Source of the DNA: Novosphingobium sp. KCTC 2891
GTDB lineage: Bacteria > Pseudomonadota > Alphaproteobacteria > Sphingomonadales > Sphingomonadaceae
NCBI RefSeq assembly: GCF_025938155.1
Contig: NZ_JAPCZG010000001.1
Span: 1-64,000 of the forward strand
Reading direction: 5' to 3'
DNA length: 64,000 bases
Positions 55,701-62,665 of the stretch are shown piece by piece. The notes below the pieces were generated by a model, which was not told the DNA's origin, did not search any database, and was given only the letters and a program-made list of their open reading frames with translations. The translations under genes were made by a program, and so were the position numbers. Within the stretch, counting starts at the first letter, position 1, and every line of letters starts with the position of its first letter.

Positions 55701-56955
55701 GGCGGATGCGCTGTGGCGGCTCGCCGCGATTGAGGTGTTCGACCTGACCGGTCCGTTGGGGGTGGCGGCCGACATGACCGGCACGCTCGACGATCCGGTG
55801 CTGTCGGGCGCCGTGGCGTCGCGCAGCCTGCGCGTGCAATCGACTCTGACCGGATCGGACATCCGCAATGTCGAAGTGGCGGGCAGCTTCAACGATGCGC
55901 GCCTGTCGCTCGCAAAGTTCAGCGGGACCACGCCCAATGGCGGGCGCGTGACGGGCAGCGGCACGGTCGACCTGTCGGACGTGGCCACGGGCGGCGTGAA
56001 GCTGGACCTGCGCGTCGGCGCGACCAACGCGCAGCTCATCAACCGCGACGACATGGGCGCGACCGTGACCGGCCCGCTGCGGATCGTCAGCAGCGGCGTG
56101 GGCGGCACCATTGCAGGACGCGTGCGGATCGAGCAGGCGCGCTGGCGGCTGGGCGCGGCGAGTGCGGTGGCCGAGCTTCCCGACATTGCGACGACCGAGC
56201 GCAACACCCGTGCGGATGTCGCGCCCGCGCGGCGCATTGCCGCGCCCTGGCGGTTCCTGATCGACGCTGCGGGCGAGAACCGCATCGACGTGCGCGGCAT
56301 GGGGCTGGACAGCGAGTGGGGCGCGAACATCCGGCTGCGCGGCGATACTGCCGCGCCGCAGATCTTCGGCAGCGCCGACGTGGTGCGCGGCGGCTACGAA
56401 TTTGCCGGCAAGCGTTTTGAACTGACGCGCGGGCGCATTCGTTTCGCCGGCGAAGTGCCTGTCGACCCGCGGCTCGACATCGTGGCTGAAGGCGATGCCA
56501 ACGGGGTGAGCGCGAAGATCGCGATCACCGGATCGTCGCAGAAGCCGATCATCAATTTCACCTCGACTCCGGCGCTGCCCGAGGAGGAACTGCTCAGCCG
56601 GCTGCTCTTCGGCAGCTCGATCACGCAGATTTCCGCGCCCGAAGCCGTCCAGCTGGCCTCTGCGCTGGCGTCGCTGCGCGGCGGCGGCGGGCTCGATCCG
56701 ATCAACAAGCTGCGCAGCGCTATCGGGCTGGACCGGCTGCGTATCGTCGGCGCCGACGCCAGCGTGGGACGCGGCACGGCCATTGCGGTGGGCAAATACC
56801 TGGGGCGGCGGTTCTTCGTGGAACTGGTGACCGACGGGCGTGGATACAGCGCGACCTCGATCGAGTTCCGCATCACGCGGTGGCTGGCGCTGCTGGGCAC
56901 GGTTTCTACCGTGGGCAGCGAATCGGTGAACCTGAAGGCAAGCAAGGATTACTGA
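52735..56955 (+). CDS. tamB: Translocation and assembly module inner-membrane protein TamB
   Basis: TamB is a large AsmA-like bridge protein spanning the periplasm. It is thought to carry lipid between membranes and to help TamA. The protein has 1406 residues. An N-terminal membrane helix (about LALLGIVVVGLFVAGLVVL) is followed by long beta-rich repeats and a C-terminal DUF490/TamB domain (about 1050-1406) with EELLSRLLFGSSITQIS near the end. Beta-taco repeats give low sequence identity but the C-terminus is diagnostic. Its ATG overlaps the tamA stop (TGATG). Confidence 0.95.
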   Translation: MGEDAPGPAAAPQPAAVPPRRPLWRSPLAWSRRLALLGIVVVGLFVAGLVVLDSSLGHRFVVDRIAALAPGSGLRIRIGRIEGSLFGTSKLRNVVLSDPQGRFMTIPEAELDWRPLSWMKRGLDIRKLLIHRATLLRTPRMNPGDPNQPILPNFDIRIDRLAFDNLTVAPGVMGRGALRERRRIDAWARVDIRKGRALIDVNGRLGGRDRLVVHLDSEPDRDKFELALTYDAPKNGLLAALSGVKKDVHARVGGRGGFSDWHGLAWASQDGAKLAAFLVDNRAGRYHVAGQAFPAAFLKGTTKAAVGDRLSLVYDGTLSNSVLDGQLFAKGGAFLLAGKGGLDLGNNRANDLGLKLALTRPERVMAQPQLSGVRIDAQLDGQFTDLAIEHEVRVARLRSGSIDAQGLRTAGTATWDGKRLRLPLAITAKRVVTGNAQVDPRFAGGSVKGELVLAGNSLSSEAIAIELKGLSARLTLRGDVARGGYALAGPVRAQGFTLTNLGAVDADAKILFKIGTGLPWSVQANAAGRMTRIDNATLANLTGGNIRFTGAVTVGQAIPLTVRGARISSRKLALAVDGRVSPDGRTTVIGKGRHLDYGPFTVDAAIGQDGPRAVLVFASPLPAAGLKDVRVALSPTRDGFDIETKGDSRLGEFAGTLGLVAPRGADTRIEVRTFHVYETDVTGAVVLGKAGITGDLALAGGGLNGTVHLAPRDGGQGVEALVNARNARFGGNKPISIGAAKIEVNGLFADGNSTVDASVAAQGIGTGKLFIGRLAANATLVNGSGSVTASMSGRRGTDFELQGTAAFEPDKVIAFVSGEYAGREISMPRRMVMEREAGGWRLQPVQLNFGRGAVIAQGHVLGGPTELNLQVSRMPLSVLDIAVADLGLGGLASGIIDYRNDGKGAPQGHAALQVRGLTRSGLVLTSRPLDVFLVADLDQTSFQSRAVMKEAGSVRGRLQARIDSLPRGGTIAERLRAGRLRGQVRYSGPADALWRLAAIEVFDLTGPLGVAADMTGTLDDPVLSGAVASRSLRVQSTLTGSDIRNVEVAGSFNDARLSLAKFSGTTPNGGRVTGSGTVDLSDVATGGVKLDLRVGATNAQLINRDDMGATVTGPLRIVSSGVGGTIAGRVRIEQARWRLGAASAVAELPDIATTERNTRADVAPARRIAAPWRFLIDAAGENRIDVRGMGLDSEWGANIRLRGDTAAPQIFGSADVVRGGYEFAGKRFELTRGRIRFAGEVPVDPRLDIVAEGDANGVSAKIAITGSSQKPIINFTSTPALPEEELLSRLLFGSSITQISAPEAVQLASALASLRGGGGLDPINKLRSAIGLDRLRIVGADASVGRGTAIAVGKYLGRRFFVELVTDGRGYSATSIEFRITRWLALLGTVSTVGSESVNLKASKDY

Positions 56956-57005
56956 GGCGCGGGCGCGCGCGGCAGGATGACGAGGCCGCAAAGCACCGCA
57001 CAACG

Positions 57006-57032
57006 AAAAAGGGCCGCCCGGTGGGGCGGCCC
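57006..57032. terminator. Terminator between tamB and the convergent aldehyde dehydrogenase gene
   Basis: GGGCCGCCC (57011-57019) pairs with GGGCGGCCC (57024-57032). On the minus strand it is followed by TTTTT (57010-57006), so it is a clear terminator for the aldehyde dehydrogenase. On the plus strand the T tract is weaker (TTCTTG). Confidence 0.85.
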
Positions 57033-57055
57033 TTCTTGTGTGCGAGGCTTGAAAA

Positions 57056-58480
57056 TCAGGCGGGAAGGCCGCTGATCGCCTTCATTTCCATGAAGTCCTT
57101 CAGGCCGTAGAGCCCGCCTTCGCGGCCGTTGCCCGACTGCTTGTAGCCGCCGAACGGCGCGCCCGGGGTCGGACCCCAGTTGTTGATCGCGACCATGCCT
57201 GCGCGCAGCTCCGGCGCGACTGCAGCGGCCTTGGCCGGATCGCCCGAGATGACAGCCGAAAGGCCATAGGCCGTGTCGTTGGCGATCTCGATGCCCTGTT
57301 CAAGGCTGTCATAGGCCATGATCGTGGCGACCGGGCCGAAGATTTCTTCCTGCGCGATGCGCATGTCCGGGGTGACACCCGAGAACACGGTCGGCTGGAT
57401 GAAATAGCCACGATTGACGTTGGCGGGCAGGTCGGTGCCGCCGGTTTCGAGCTTGGCGCCCTGGTCGATGGCCGACTGGATGAGGTCGCGGATCTTGTCG
57501 TACTGCGCCTTGTTCACGACCGGGCCGAGGTGCTGGCCTTCCTGCATCGGATCGCCGACCGGGGTGGCCGAATACATCGCCGAGACGAACGCCGCGGCTT
57601 CGGCTTCACGCTCACGCGGGACGAGGATGCGGGTCGGCGAGATGCACGACTGGCCGGTGTTGACCAGCGGGCCCATCGCGGTGGGGGCGAGGTGGGCGGC
57701 GAAATCGGCATCGGGCAGGACGAGGTTGGGCGACTTGCCACCGAGTTCCTGGTGGACGCGCTTGACCGTGTCGGCCGCCGCCTTGGCGACGAGAATGCCC
57801 GCACGGGTCGATCCGGTGAAGCTGACCATCTCGATGTCGGGGTGCGAGCTGATCGCCTGGCCAACGCCCGGACCATCACCCTGGACGAGGTTGAACACGC
57901 CCGGGGGCACGCCAGCGGCGTCGAGGATTTCCGCGAAGATTGCCGCGTTGGTGGGGCATTCTTCCGAAGGCTTGAGCACCATGGTGTTGCCGGCGGCGAG
58001 GGCCGGGGCAACCTTGAGTGCGATCTGGTTGAGCGGCCAGTTCCACGGCGTGATCATGCCGACGACGCCGATCGGCTCGTAAGCCACCTTGAAGGCGCCA
58101 GCGTCTTCGACGAATTCGAAGTTCTGGAGCGCGGCGATGGTGCCGAGGAAGCCGCCGATGCCGGCACCGACCTGCGCAGCGCGGGCGAAGGCCACCGGCG
58201 CGCCCATTTCCTCGGCCATCGAGACGGCGAGGTCGTCAGCGCGCTTCTTGTATTCCTCGACGATGCGGTTGAGCAGCGCGAGGCGCTCTTCGCGCGTGGT
58301 CTTGCTGAAGGTCTTGAACGCGCGCTTGGCGGCGGCAACCGCCTTGTCCACGTCGGCCTTGGTGCCAAGCGTGATGACCGTGGTCGGCTCTTCCGTGGCC
58401 GGATTGATCACGTTGTGGCGGACACCGCCTTCGCTGTTGACCCACTGGCCATCGATGTAGTGCTGAAGCCGCTCGCGCAT
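57056..58480 (-). CDS. Aldehyde dehydrogenase (NAD(P)+)
   Basis: This is a 474-residue ALDH-superfamily enzyme oxidising an aldehyde to an acid. Catalytic residues are N147 (TPWNWPLNQIALK), E245 (HQELGGKSPNLV) and C279 (NTGQSCISPTRIL). The glycine-rich cofactor loop is FTGSTRAG. The C-terminus contains YGLSAVISGDPAKA and PFGGYKQSGNGREGG. The substrate is not predictable. ATG at 58480 has GGGAG 7 nt upstream. That site forms the downstream arm of a 9-bp inverted repeat (58488-58523), which may hide it. Confidence 0.93.
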   Translation of the reverse strand: MRERLQHYIDGQWVNSEGGVRHNVINPATEEPTTVITLGTKADVDKAVAAAKRAFKTFSKTTREERLALLNRIVEEYKKRADDLAVSMAEEMGAPVAFARAAQVGAGIGGFLGTIAALQNFEFVEDAGAFKVAYEPIGVVGMITPWNWPLNQIALKVAPALAAGNTMVLKPSEECPTNAAIFAEILDAAGVPPGVFNLVQGDGPGVGQAISSHPDIEMVSFTGSTRAGILVAKAAADTVKRVHQELGGKSPNLVLPDADFAAHLAPTAMGPLVNTGQSCISPTRILVPREREAEAAAFVSAMYSATPVGDPMQEGQHLGPVVNKAQYDKIRDLIQSAIDQGAKLETGGTDLPANVNRGYFIQPTVFSGVTPDMRIAQEEIFGPVATIMAYDSLEQGIEIANDTAYGLSAVISGDPAKAAAVAPELRAGMVAINNWGPTPGAPFGGYKQSGNGREGGLYGLKDFMEMKAISGLPA

Positions 58481-58487
58481 CTTATTA

Positions 58488-58523
58488 CTCCCGGAGTTTA
58501 TCTGAATGGATTCGCTCCGGGAG
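58488..58523 (-). promoter_or_regulatory. Inverted repeat that contains the aldehyde dehydrogenase ribosome-binding site
   Basis: CTCCCGGAG (58488-58496) and CTCCGGGAG (58515-58523) are perfect 9-bp inverted arms with an 18-nt spacer. On the mRNA (minus strand) the 3' arm CUCCGGGAG carries the GGGAG Shine-Dalgarno sequence. Folding would sequester it. Alternatively it is a DNA-protein operator. Confidence 0.5.
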
Positions 58524-58596
58524 GATGGCAGGTTTGCGTAGCGCTTTGCAACCCGTTTGGCGAAGGCGCTCGCCGCGTCGGCTGCGAAAAAGGGCG

Positions 58597-58746
58597 TCAG
58601 ACCGTGCGACGGCCGCGGAAAAGCTGGATCAGCCCCACAACGATGGCGACAATCAGCAGCAGGTGGATCACGCCGGCGGTAATCTTGAACGCGAACACGC
58701 CAAGCGCCCAGAGGACGAGGAGGATGAGGGCAAGAGTGAGAAGCAT
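58597..58746 (-). CDS. Small lmo0937-type membrane protein
   Basis: This 49-residue protein is almost entirely two hydrophobic segments: MLLTLALILLVLWALGVFAF and IHLLLIVAIVVGLIQLFRG, ending RRTV. It matches the widespread lmo0937-family (DUF5670) pattern. Function unknown; relatives are often stress-induced. The ATG at 58746 follows GGGAGA; a longer frame upstream is not supported. It lies between the aldehyde dehydrogenase and a divergent GGDEF-EAL gene. Confidence 0.75.
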   Translation of the reverse strand: MLLTLALILLVLWALGVFAFKITAGVIHLLLIVAIVVGLIQLFRGRRTV

Positions 58747-58901
58747 GGCACGTCTCCCGAAGGGTTCGGCCCGGTGATCGGAGCCGCTTTCCTCCAGAAC
58801 ATCTGGCGGAGCGCACGGTTCCACAACGCCGTCCTGCACGGACAGTGCCTGCGTAAATCGCGCTAACCATTTGTTCGGATGGGCGCGCTAGGGTGGGGGC
58901 A

Positions 58902-61190
58902 ATGGGGACGGGTCCAACCAAGCGCATACGCGTCACACGGCGCATGGCCGATGGCCTTCGCACCGGTTGGGTTGCGTTGGGGACATTCCTCGCGCTTGTC
59001 GCGCTGTCGGGCGCACTCGTCGCCGCTTTCAACCATTCGACCCGCGTTGCCGACGATCTCGCGCGGGAGGACGAGCGCGTGCTCGCGCGGCGTTATGTCG
59101 ATCGTGCGATGCGCGCGTTCGTGGCGACCCAGAAGGTCCAGTTGACCTGGGACGACGCCATGAACGGAGCGGTTCTCCGCGATGACGTGGCCTGGTCGAA
59201 CTATTACCTCGGGCAGTTCTTCTGGAACAATTTCGGCACGGACGAGCTGTTTCTGGTCCGCCCCGACGGGAGCATGGTGCACGGTTGGCGGGAGGGCCGC
59301 ACGGCCGATGCCGCGGCCTTTGCGCAAGTGCGCCGCGATGTCGGCGCTTTGCTGGCGGCAGCGCAAAAGGACGGAGCCACCTTTGGCCAGCCCGCCGCAA
59401 TGCGCTCTCTGGCTGACACCGTCTGGCCGGTGGATGCCCATGGCCGTCCGCTGACGCGGTGGGCGGCGCGGCCGGTGTTGCACAACGGGCGACCCGCGTT
59501 CCTCGCGGTTGCCTCGATTGTCCCCGATCGCGATTATGCCCTGCTGCGCGCTCAGCCCAACTACGTTGCCAGTCTGCGCTACATCGACACCGGCACGCTC
59601 ATCCAGATGCGGCAGGACCTGCTGCTTCCGCAGCTCCATTTCGGTACGGAACGGCCGGCGGTGCATTTCAACGTGATATCGCTGAGCGGGATCGGCGGGG
59701 GGAAAATCGGCTGGCTGGGATGGGTGGCAAAAACCCCGGGGCCGAAGATCGTGCGTCGCACGGCCCCGCTTCTGGCCACGTATATCCTGTTCTTCCTGGG
59801 CGTTATGGTGGGCGGTGCCATCATCGTACGCCGGATGCGCCGAACCGCGCAGGAGCTTTCGGCCAGCGAGGCGCAGGCGCAGCACAACGCGCTTCACGAT
59901 GCGATGTCGGGCCTGCCCAACCGCGTCCACTATATGCAGAAGCTGCGCAGCGAACTGGCCGACTGCATCACCGGACGCGCGAAAGGCGATGTCTTTGTCG
60001 CCTATATCGACATCGACAGCTTCAAGGTCGTGAACGACACGCTGGGGCATCATGTCGGGGATGAATTGGTGCGTCAGGTGGCCCTGCGCCTGCGCCGGAT
60101 GCTGCCGACGGGCGATTTCCTCTCGCGCTTCGGCGGGGACGAGTTCGTGCTGATGCGCCGGGCCGAAGGCGGCGGCGCGGCGGCGGATACGTTCGGCCGG
60201 CAGCTGATGCAGGTGATGCGTGAGCCGTTCGTGATTTCCGGGAACTCGCTGGAGGTCACCTGCTCGTGCGGCATCAGCTGGGGGCCGGAGCAAAGCGAGG
60301 ACCCGGGCGAATTGCTGCGCCGTGCGGACATCGCGCTTTACCGCGCCAAGCAGCGCGGGCGCTCGCGCTATCGCCGCTTCACGCGCGACATGGACGCTTC
60401 GGTCAAGCTGCGGCGCGAAATGGAGATGGAACTGCGCCGCGCAATCACGCGCGACGAACTATCGGTGGCGTTCCAGCCGATCGTGGGCATCGACAGTGCC
60501 GAGATCGACGGCTTCGAGGCGCTGCTGCGCTGGAATCATCCGGAGCGCGGCGAGATCCGGCCTGGCCTGTTCGTGCCGATTGCCGAGCAGGCGGGCCTGA
60601 TGATACCGCTCGGCAACTGGATGCTGCGGCACGTCTTTGCCGAATGTCGCGACTGGCCCGCGTGCGACGTTTCGGTCAACCTTTCGCCCCTGCAGATCAT
60701 GGCGGGCGATTTCCTCAAGACGATCGCCGGCATCGTTACCGAAACCGGCGTCGATCCCCGGCGCATCGTGCTGGAAGTGACCGAGGGCATCATGCTCGAC
60801 CGGTCGGACCACGTGGTCACCGTCCTGCGCGAGTTGAACCGCATGGGCTTCCGCATCGCGCTGGACGATTTCGGGATCGGCTACTCCTCACTGTCGTACC
60901 TGCGCTCGTTCCAGTTCGACCGGATCAAGATCGATCGCTCGTTCGTGCAGAACATCGAGGGCGACATGGACGCGCATTCGATCCTCTGCGCGATCGTCTC
61001 GCTCGGCCACACGCTGCGGATGAAGGTCGTCGCGGAAGGGGTCGAGACCGACGTCCAGCGCCGGCTGGTGCAGGCCGCCGGGTGCGAACTGGTGCAGGGA
61101 CATCTGTTCTGGCAGGCGCTGCCCGTGGCCGATGCGCGGGCGCTGCTCTACCGCCGCACGCCGAGCGAAGCGCTGCGCATGGTCGGCTGA
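58902..61190 (+). CDS. CHASE4-GGDEF-EAL membrane signalling protein
   Basis: This 762-residue protein makes and/or breaks c-di-GMP. Two membrane segments (about residues 23-43 and 290-312) flank a periplasmic CHASE4-type sensor (LTWDDAMNGAVL, WSNYYLG). The GGDEF domain has an intact RFGGDEFVL near residue 411. The I-site position holds PTGD instead of RxxD, so product inhibition may be lost. The EAL domain has E539 (GFEALLRW), NLSPLQ, LEVTEG, DDFGIGYSS, KIDRSF and VAEGVET, a full catalytic set. It resembles dual-domain proteins with active PDE. ATG at 58902 is preferred over a GTG 3 codons upstream. Confidence 0.92.
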   Translation: MGTGPTKRIRVTRRMADGLRTGWVALGTFLALVALSGALVAAFNHSTRVADDLAREDERVLARRYVDRAMRAFVATQKVQLTWDDAMNGAVLRDDVAWSNYYLGQFFWNNFGTDELFLVRPDGSMVHGWREGRTADAAAFAQVRRDVGALLAAAQKDGATFGQPAAMRSLADTVWPVDAHGRPLTRWAARPVLHNGRPAFLAVASIVPDRDYALLRAQPNYVASLRYIDTGTLIQMRQDLLLPQLHFGTERPAVHFNVISLSGIGGGKIGWLGWVAKTPGPKIVRRTAPLLATYILFFLGVMVGGAIIVRRMRRTAQELSASEAQAQHNALHDAMSGLPNRVHYMQKLRSELADCITGRAKGDVFVAYIDIDSFKVVNDTLGHHVGDELVRQVALRLRRMLPTGDFLSRFGGDEFVLMRRAEGGGAAADTFGRQLMQVMREPFVISGNSLEVTCSCGISWGPEQSEDPGELLRRADIALYRAKQRGRSRYRRFTRDMDASVKLRREMEMELRRAITRDELSVAFQPIVGIDSAEIDGFEALLRWNHPERGEIRPGLFVPIAEQAGLMIPLGNWMLRHVFAECRDWPACDVSVNLSPLQIMAGDFLKTIAGIVTETGVDPRRIVLEVTEGIMLDRSDHVVTVLRELNRMGFRIALDDFGIGYSSLSYLRSFQFDRIKIDRSFVQNIEGDMDAHSILCAIVSLGHTLRMKVVAEGVETDVQRRLVQAAGCELVQGHLFWQALPVADARALLYRRTPSEALRMVG

Positions 61191-61197
61191 ACGCGGG

Positions 61198-61776
61198 CTA
61201 CGCGCTGCGATAAAGCCGGGCCTCGTCGGCGCGGCGACGGACCAGACCGGTCATGACCTTGCCATCGTTGTGGACCCAGCGGTCGAACTGCTGCGCGGCC
61301 TCGGCCTGGCGGCCCTGCCGGTGCAGCCGGACAAGGCCGGCCGTGGCGATCGCGCCGGTATTGTAGTGGAACGAAACCAGCGCATCGAACTGGTTCTGCG
61401 TGGTGGGCACAGCGCCCAAGGTGCGGACGACATCGGCGACATAGCGCGCCATGTCATGGTCGAAGCGGGCGTCGCATTCGGCCTTTGTCCAGATGGTGCC
61501 CCTGGCGATGTCCGGGCCGGTCGAACCCCAGCCGATGGTCCATGGATGGCCGTCGCTGCTGCCGGGATCGGGGTAGGCGTCGAAACGGCCGTCCGCGCGG
61601 AGGCGGTGGCAGCCCTCCCACTTCTTGATGAGCGCCGTGCCTGCGGCGCCGAGTGTACGGACGGGCGCGGGAATGGACGGCGCGTCGATGGCGCGGTCGA
61701 GCGTCTCGATCTCTGCACCGGTAAACGGGCGGCCCAGCATCGTGCGGACGGCGTCGAAGATCGGCTTGCGGTTCAT
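61198..61776 (-). CDS. Phage-type lysozyme (GH24)
   Basis: This is a 192-residue muramidase-like protein. An N-terminal helical segment (MNRKPIFDAVRTMLGRPF, AEIETLDRAIDAP) of the kind found on phage endolysins is followed by the GH24 domain. That domain has the catalytic Glu in IKKWEGCHRLRA, TIGWGSTG and FNTG-like HYNTGAIATAGLV. No signal peptide is seen, so it would need a holin or another exit route. It could be a prophage remnant or a domesticated lysin. The adjoining gene is a CHAP amidase with a signal peptide. Confidence 0.88.
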   Translation of the reverse strand: MNRKPIFDAVRTMLGRPFTGAEIETLDRAIDAPSIPAPVRTLGAAGTALIKKWEGCHRLRADGRFDAYPDPGSSDGHPWTIGWGSTGPDIARGTIWTKAECDARFDHDMARYVADVVRTLGAVPTTQNQFDALVSFHYNTGAIATAGLVRLHRQGRQAEAAQQFDRWVHNDGKVMTGLVRRRADEARLYRSA

Positions 61777-61883
61777 CGGTGGTCTCCCTGCGGGTGGAAC
61801 GGCAGGGAAAGAGGCGCGATGGGAACGCGAGGATACGCAGGGAGCGGCGTGTAGGAAAGCGCGGCGTGTGCTGGAACGTCGCC

Positions 61884-61938
61884 ACCTGACGCGCGAAGGG
61901 CGCCCGGATCCGCTCCGGGCGCCCTTCGCGCGTCAGGT
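61884..61938. repeat. 25-bp perfect inverted repeat
   Basis: The arms at 61884-61908 and 61914-61938 are perfect reverse complements, with spacer TCCGC. The repeat lies 15 bp after the CHAP gene stop and about 108 bp before the lysozyme start, both on the minus strand. No T tract follows on either strand, so it is not a standard terminator. It is the longest perfect inverted repeat I noticed in the window. Confidence 0.9.
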
Positions 61939-61953
61939 CATGCCGGGCAGGGC

Positions 61954-62454
61954 TCAGCCGTTGCCCTTGTCCGACGCCACATCGTTGCTCGCCGTGACGG
62001 TAACCGGGGCCGAGCCGGGATAGATGAAGCCGAAGGTCGGTGCTTCGCGCAGGCCCAGCGAGCGGGTCGGGCCGTACCACACGCGCACCTTGCTCCAGTC
62101 GCCGGCTTCGGAAACGTCGACCGCCATCACGCCGCGCTCGATCAGGCCAGGGCCGGACCAGTTGGCGTGATTGAGCAGGACGTGGCGTGCATCGACGACC
62201 TTGCTGACAACCGCGACGTGGCCAAAGGGCATCGCCGAACTGGCCTTGAACGCCAGGACCGCGCCGGCTTCCGGGCGCTGGCCGCGTTCATAGGTGCCGG
62301 CGGCGTTGCCCCACCATTCGCGCGCATTGCCGGTCAACTGCACGTCGCCGACCTCGCGGGCGTAGGCGACGCACTGCAGCCGCGCCTGGGCGGCGGTGGG
62401 CATCGCGACGAGCGACAGGAAGGCGAGGAGGGTTGCGAGAGCGGCACGAAGCAT
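61954..62454 (-). CDS. Exported CHAP-domain amidase-like protein
   Basis: This is a 166-residue secreted protein. A signal peptide (AFLSLVAMPTAAQA) is followed by a CHAP domain: Cys in RLQCVAYAREVG, WGNAAGTYERG, GAVLAFKASSAMPFGHVAVV with His, and LLNHANWSGPG. The Cys-His-Asn/Glu set of CHAP amidases/endopeptidases appears in place. It may cleave peptidoglycan cross-links. It lies upstream of the phage-type lysozyme gene, separated by a 25-bp inverted repeat, and downstream of glnA. Confidence 0.88.
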   Translation of the reverse strand: MLRAALATLLAFLSLVAMPTAAQARLQCVAYAREVGDVQLTGNAREWWGNAAGTYERGQRPEAGAVLAFKASSAMPFGHVAVVSKVVDARHVLLNHANWSGPGLIERGVMAVDVSEAGDWSKVRVWYGPTRSLGLREAPTFGFIYPGSAPVTVTASNDVASDKGNG

Positions 62455-62471
62455 GAAGCCTACCTAGGGCG

Positions 62472-62489
62472 CTGTGCGGATTCGCACAG
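62472..62489. promoter_or_regulatory. Short palindrome upstream of the CHAP gene
   Basis: CTGTGCG-GATT-CGCACAG is a perfect 7+4+7 inverted repeat 18 bp upstream of the CHAP start codon (62454). It could be an operator or a weak hairpin in the leader. Confidence 0.3.
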
Positions 62490-62611
62490 TCCGGCTCGGC
62501 TCGGCTTGCCCTGCAGTGCCAACGGCTCATCCCGCACGTGCGAAGGGCTGTGGAAAAAACCGACGAGGGGCTTGGTCGGTTCCCGCGTGAGGTAAAATTC
62601 CGCTGCAAGCG

Positions 62612-62643
62612 AAAAGGGCGCCCGGTTTCCCGGACGCCCCTTC
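62612..62643 (-). terminator. Rho-independent terminator of glnA
   Basis: On the minus strand a 10-bp stem with one mismatch (62639-62630 with 62625-62616) is followed by TTTT (62615-62612). It lies 27 bp after the glnA stop. Confidence 0.85.
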
Positions 62644-62665
62644 GTTGTCTCGATGATCCGAAGGA

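Noticed and set aside
52708..57003. A minus-strand open frame of 1431 codons antisense to tamB
   Set aside because: The same GC effect. The plus strand has a full TamB with its membrane anchor and C-terminal domain.
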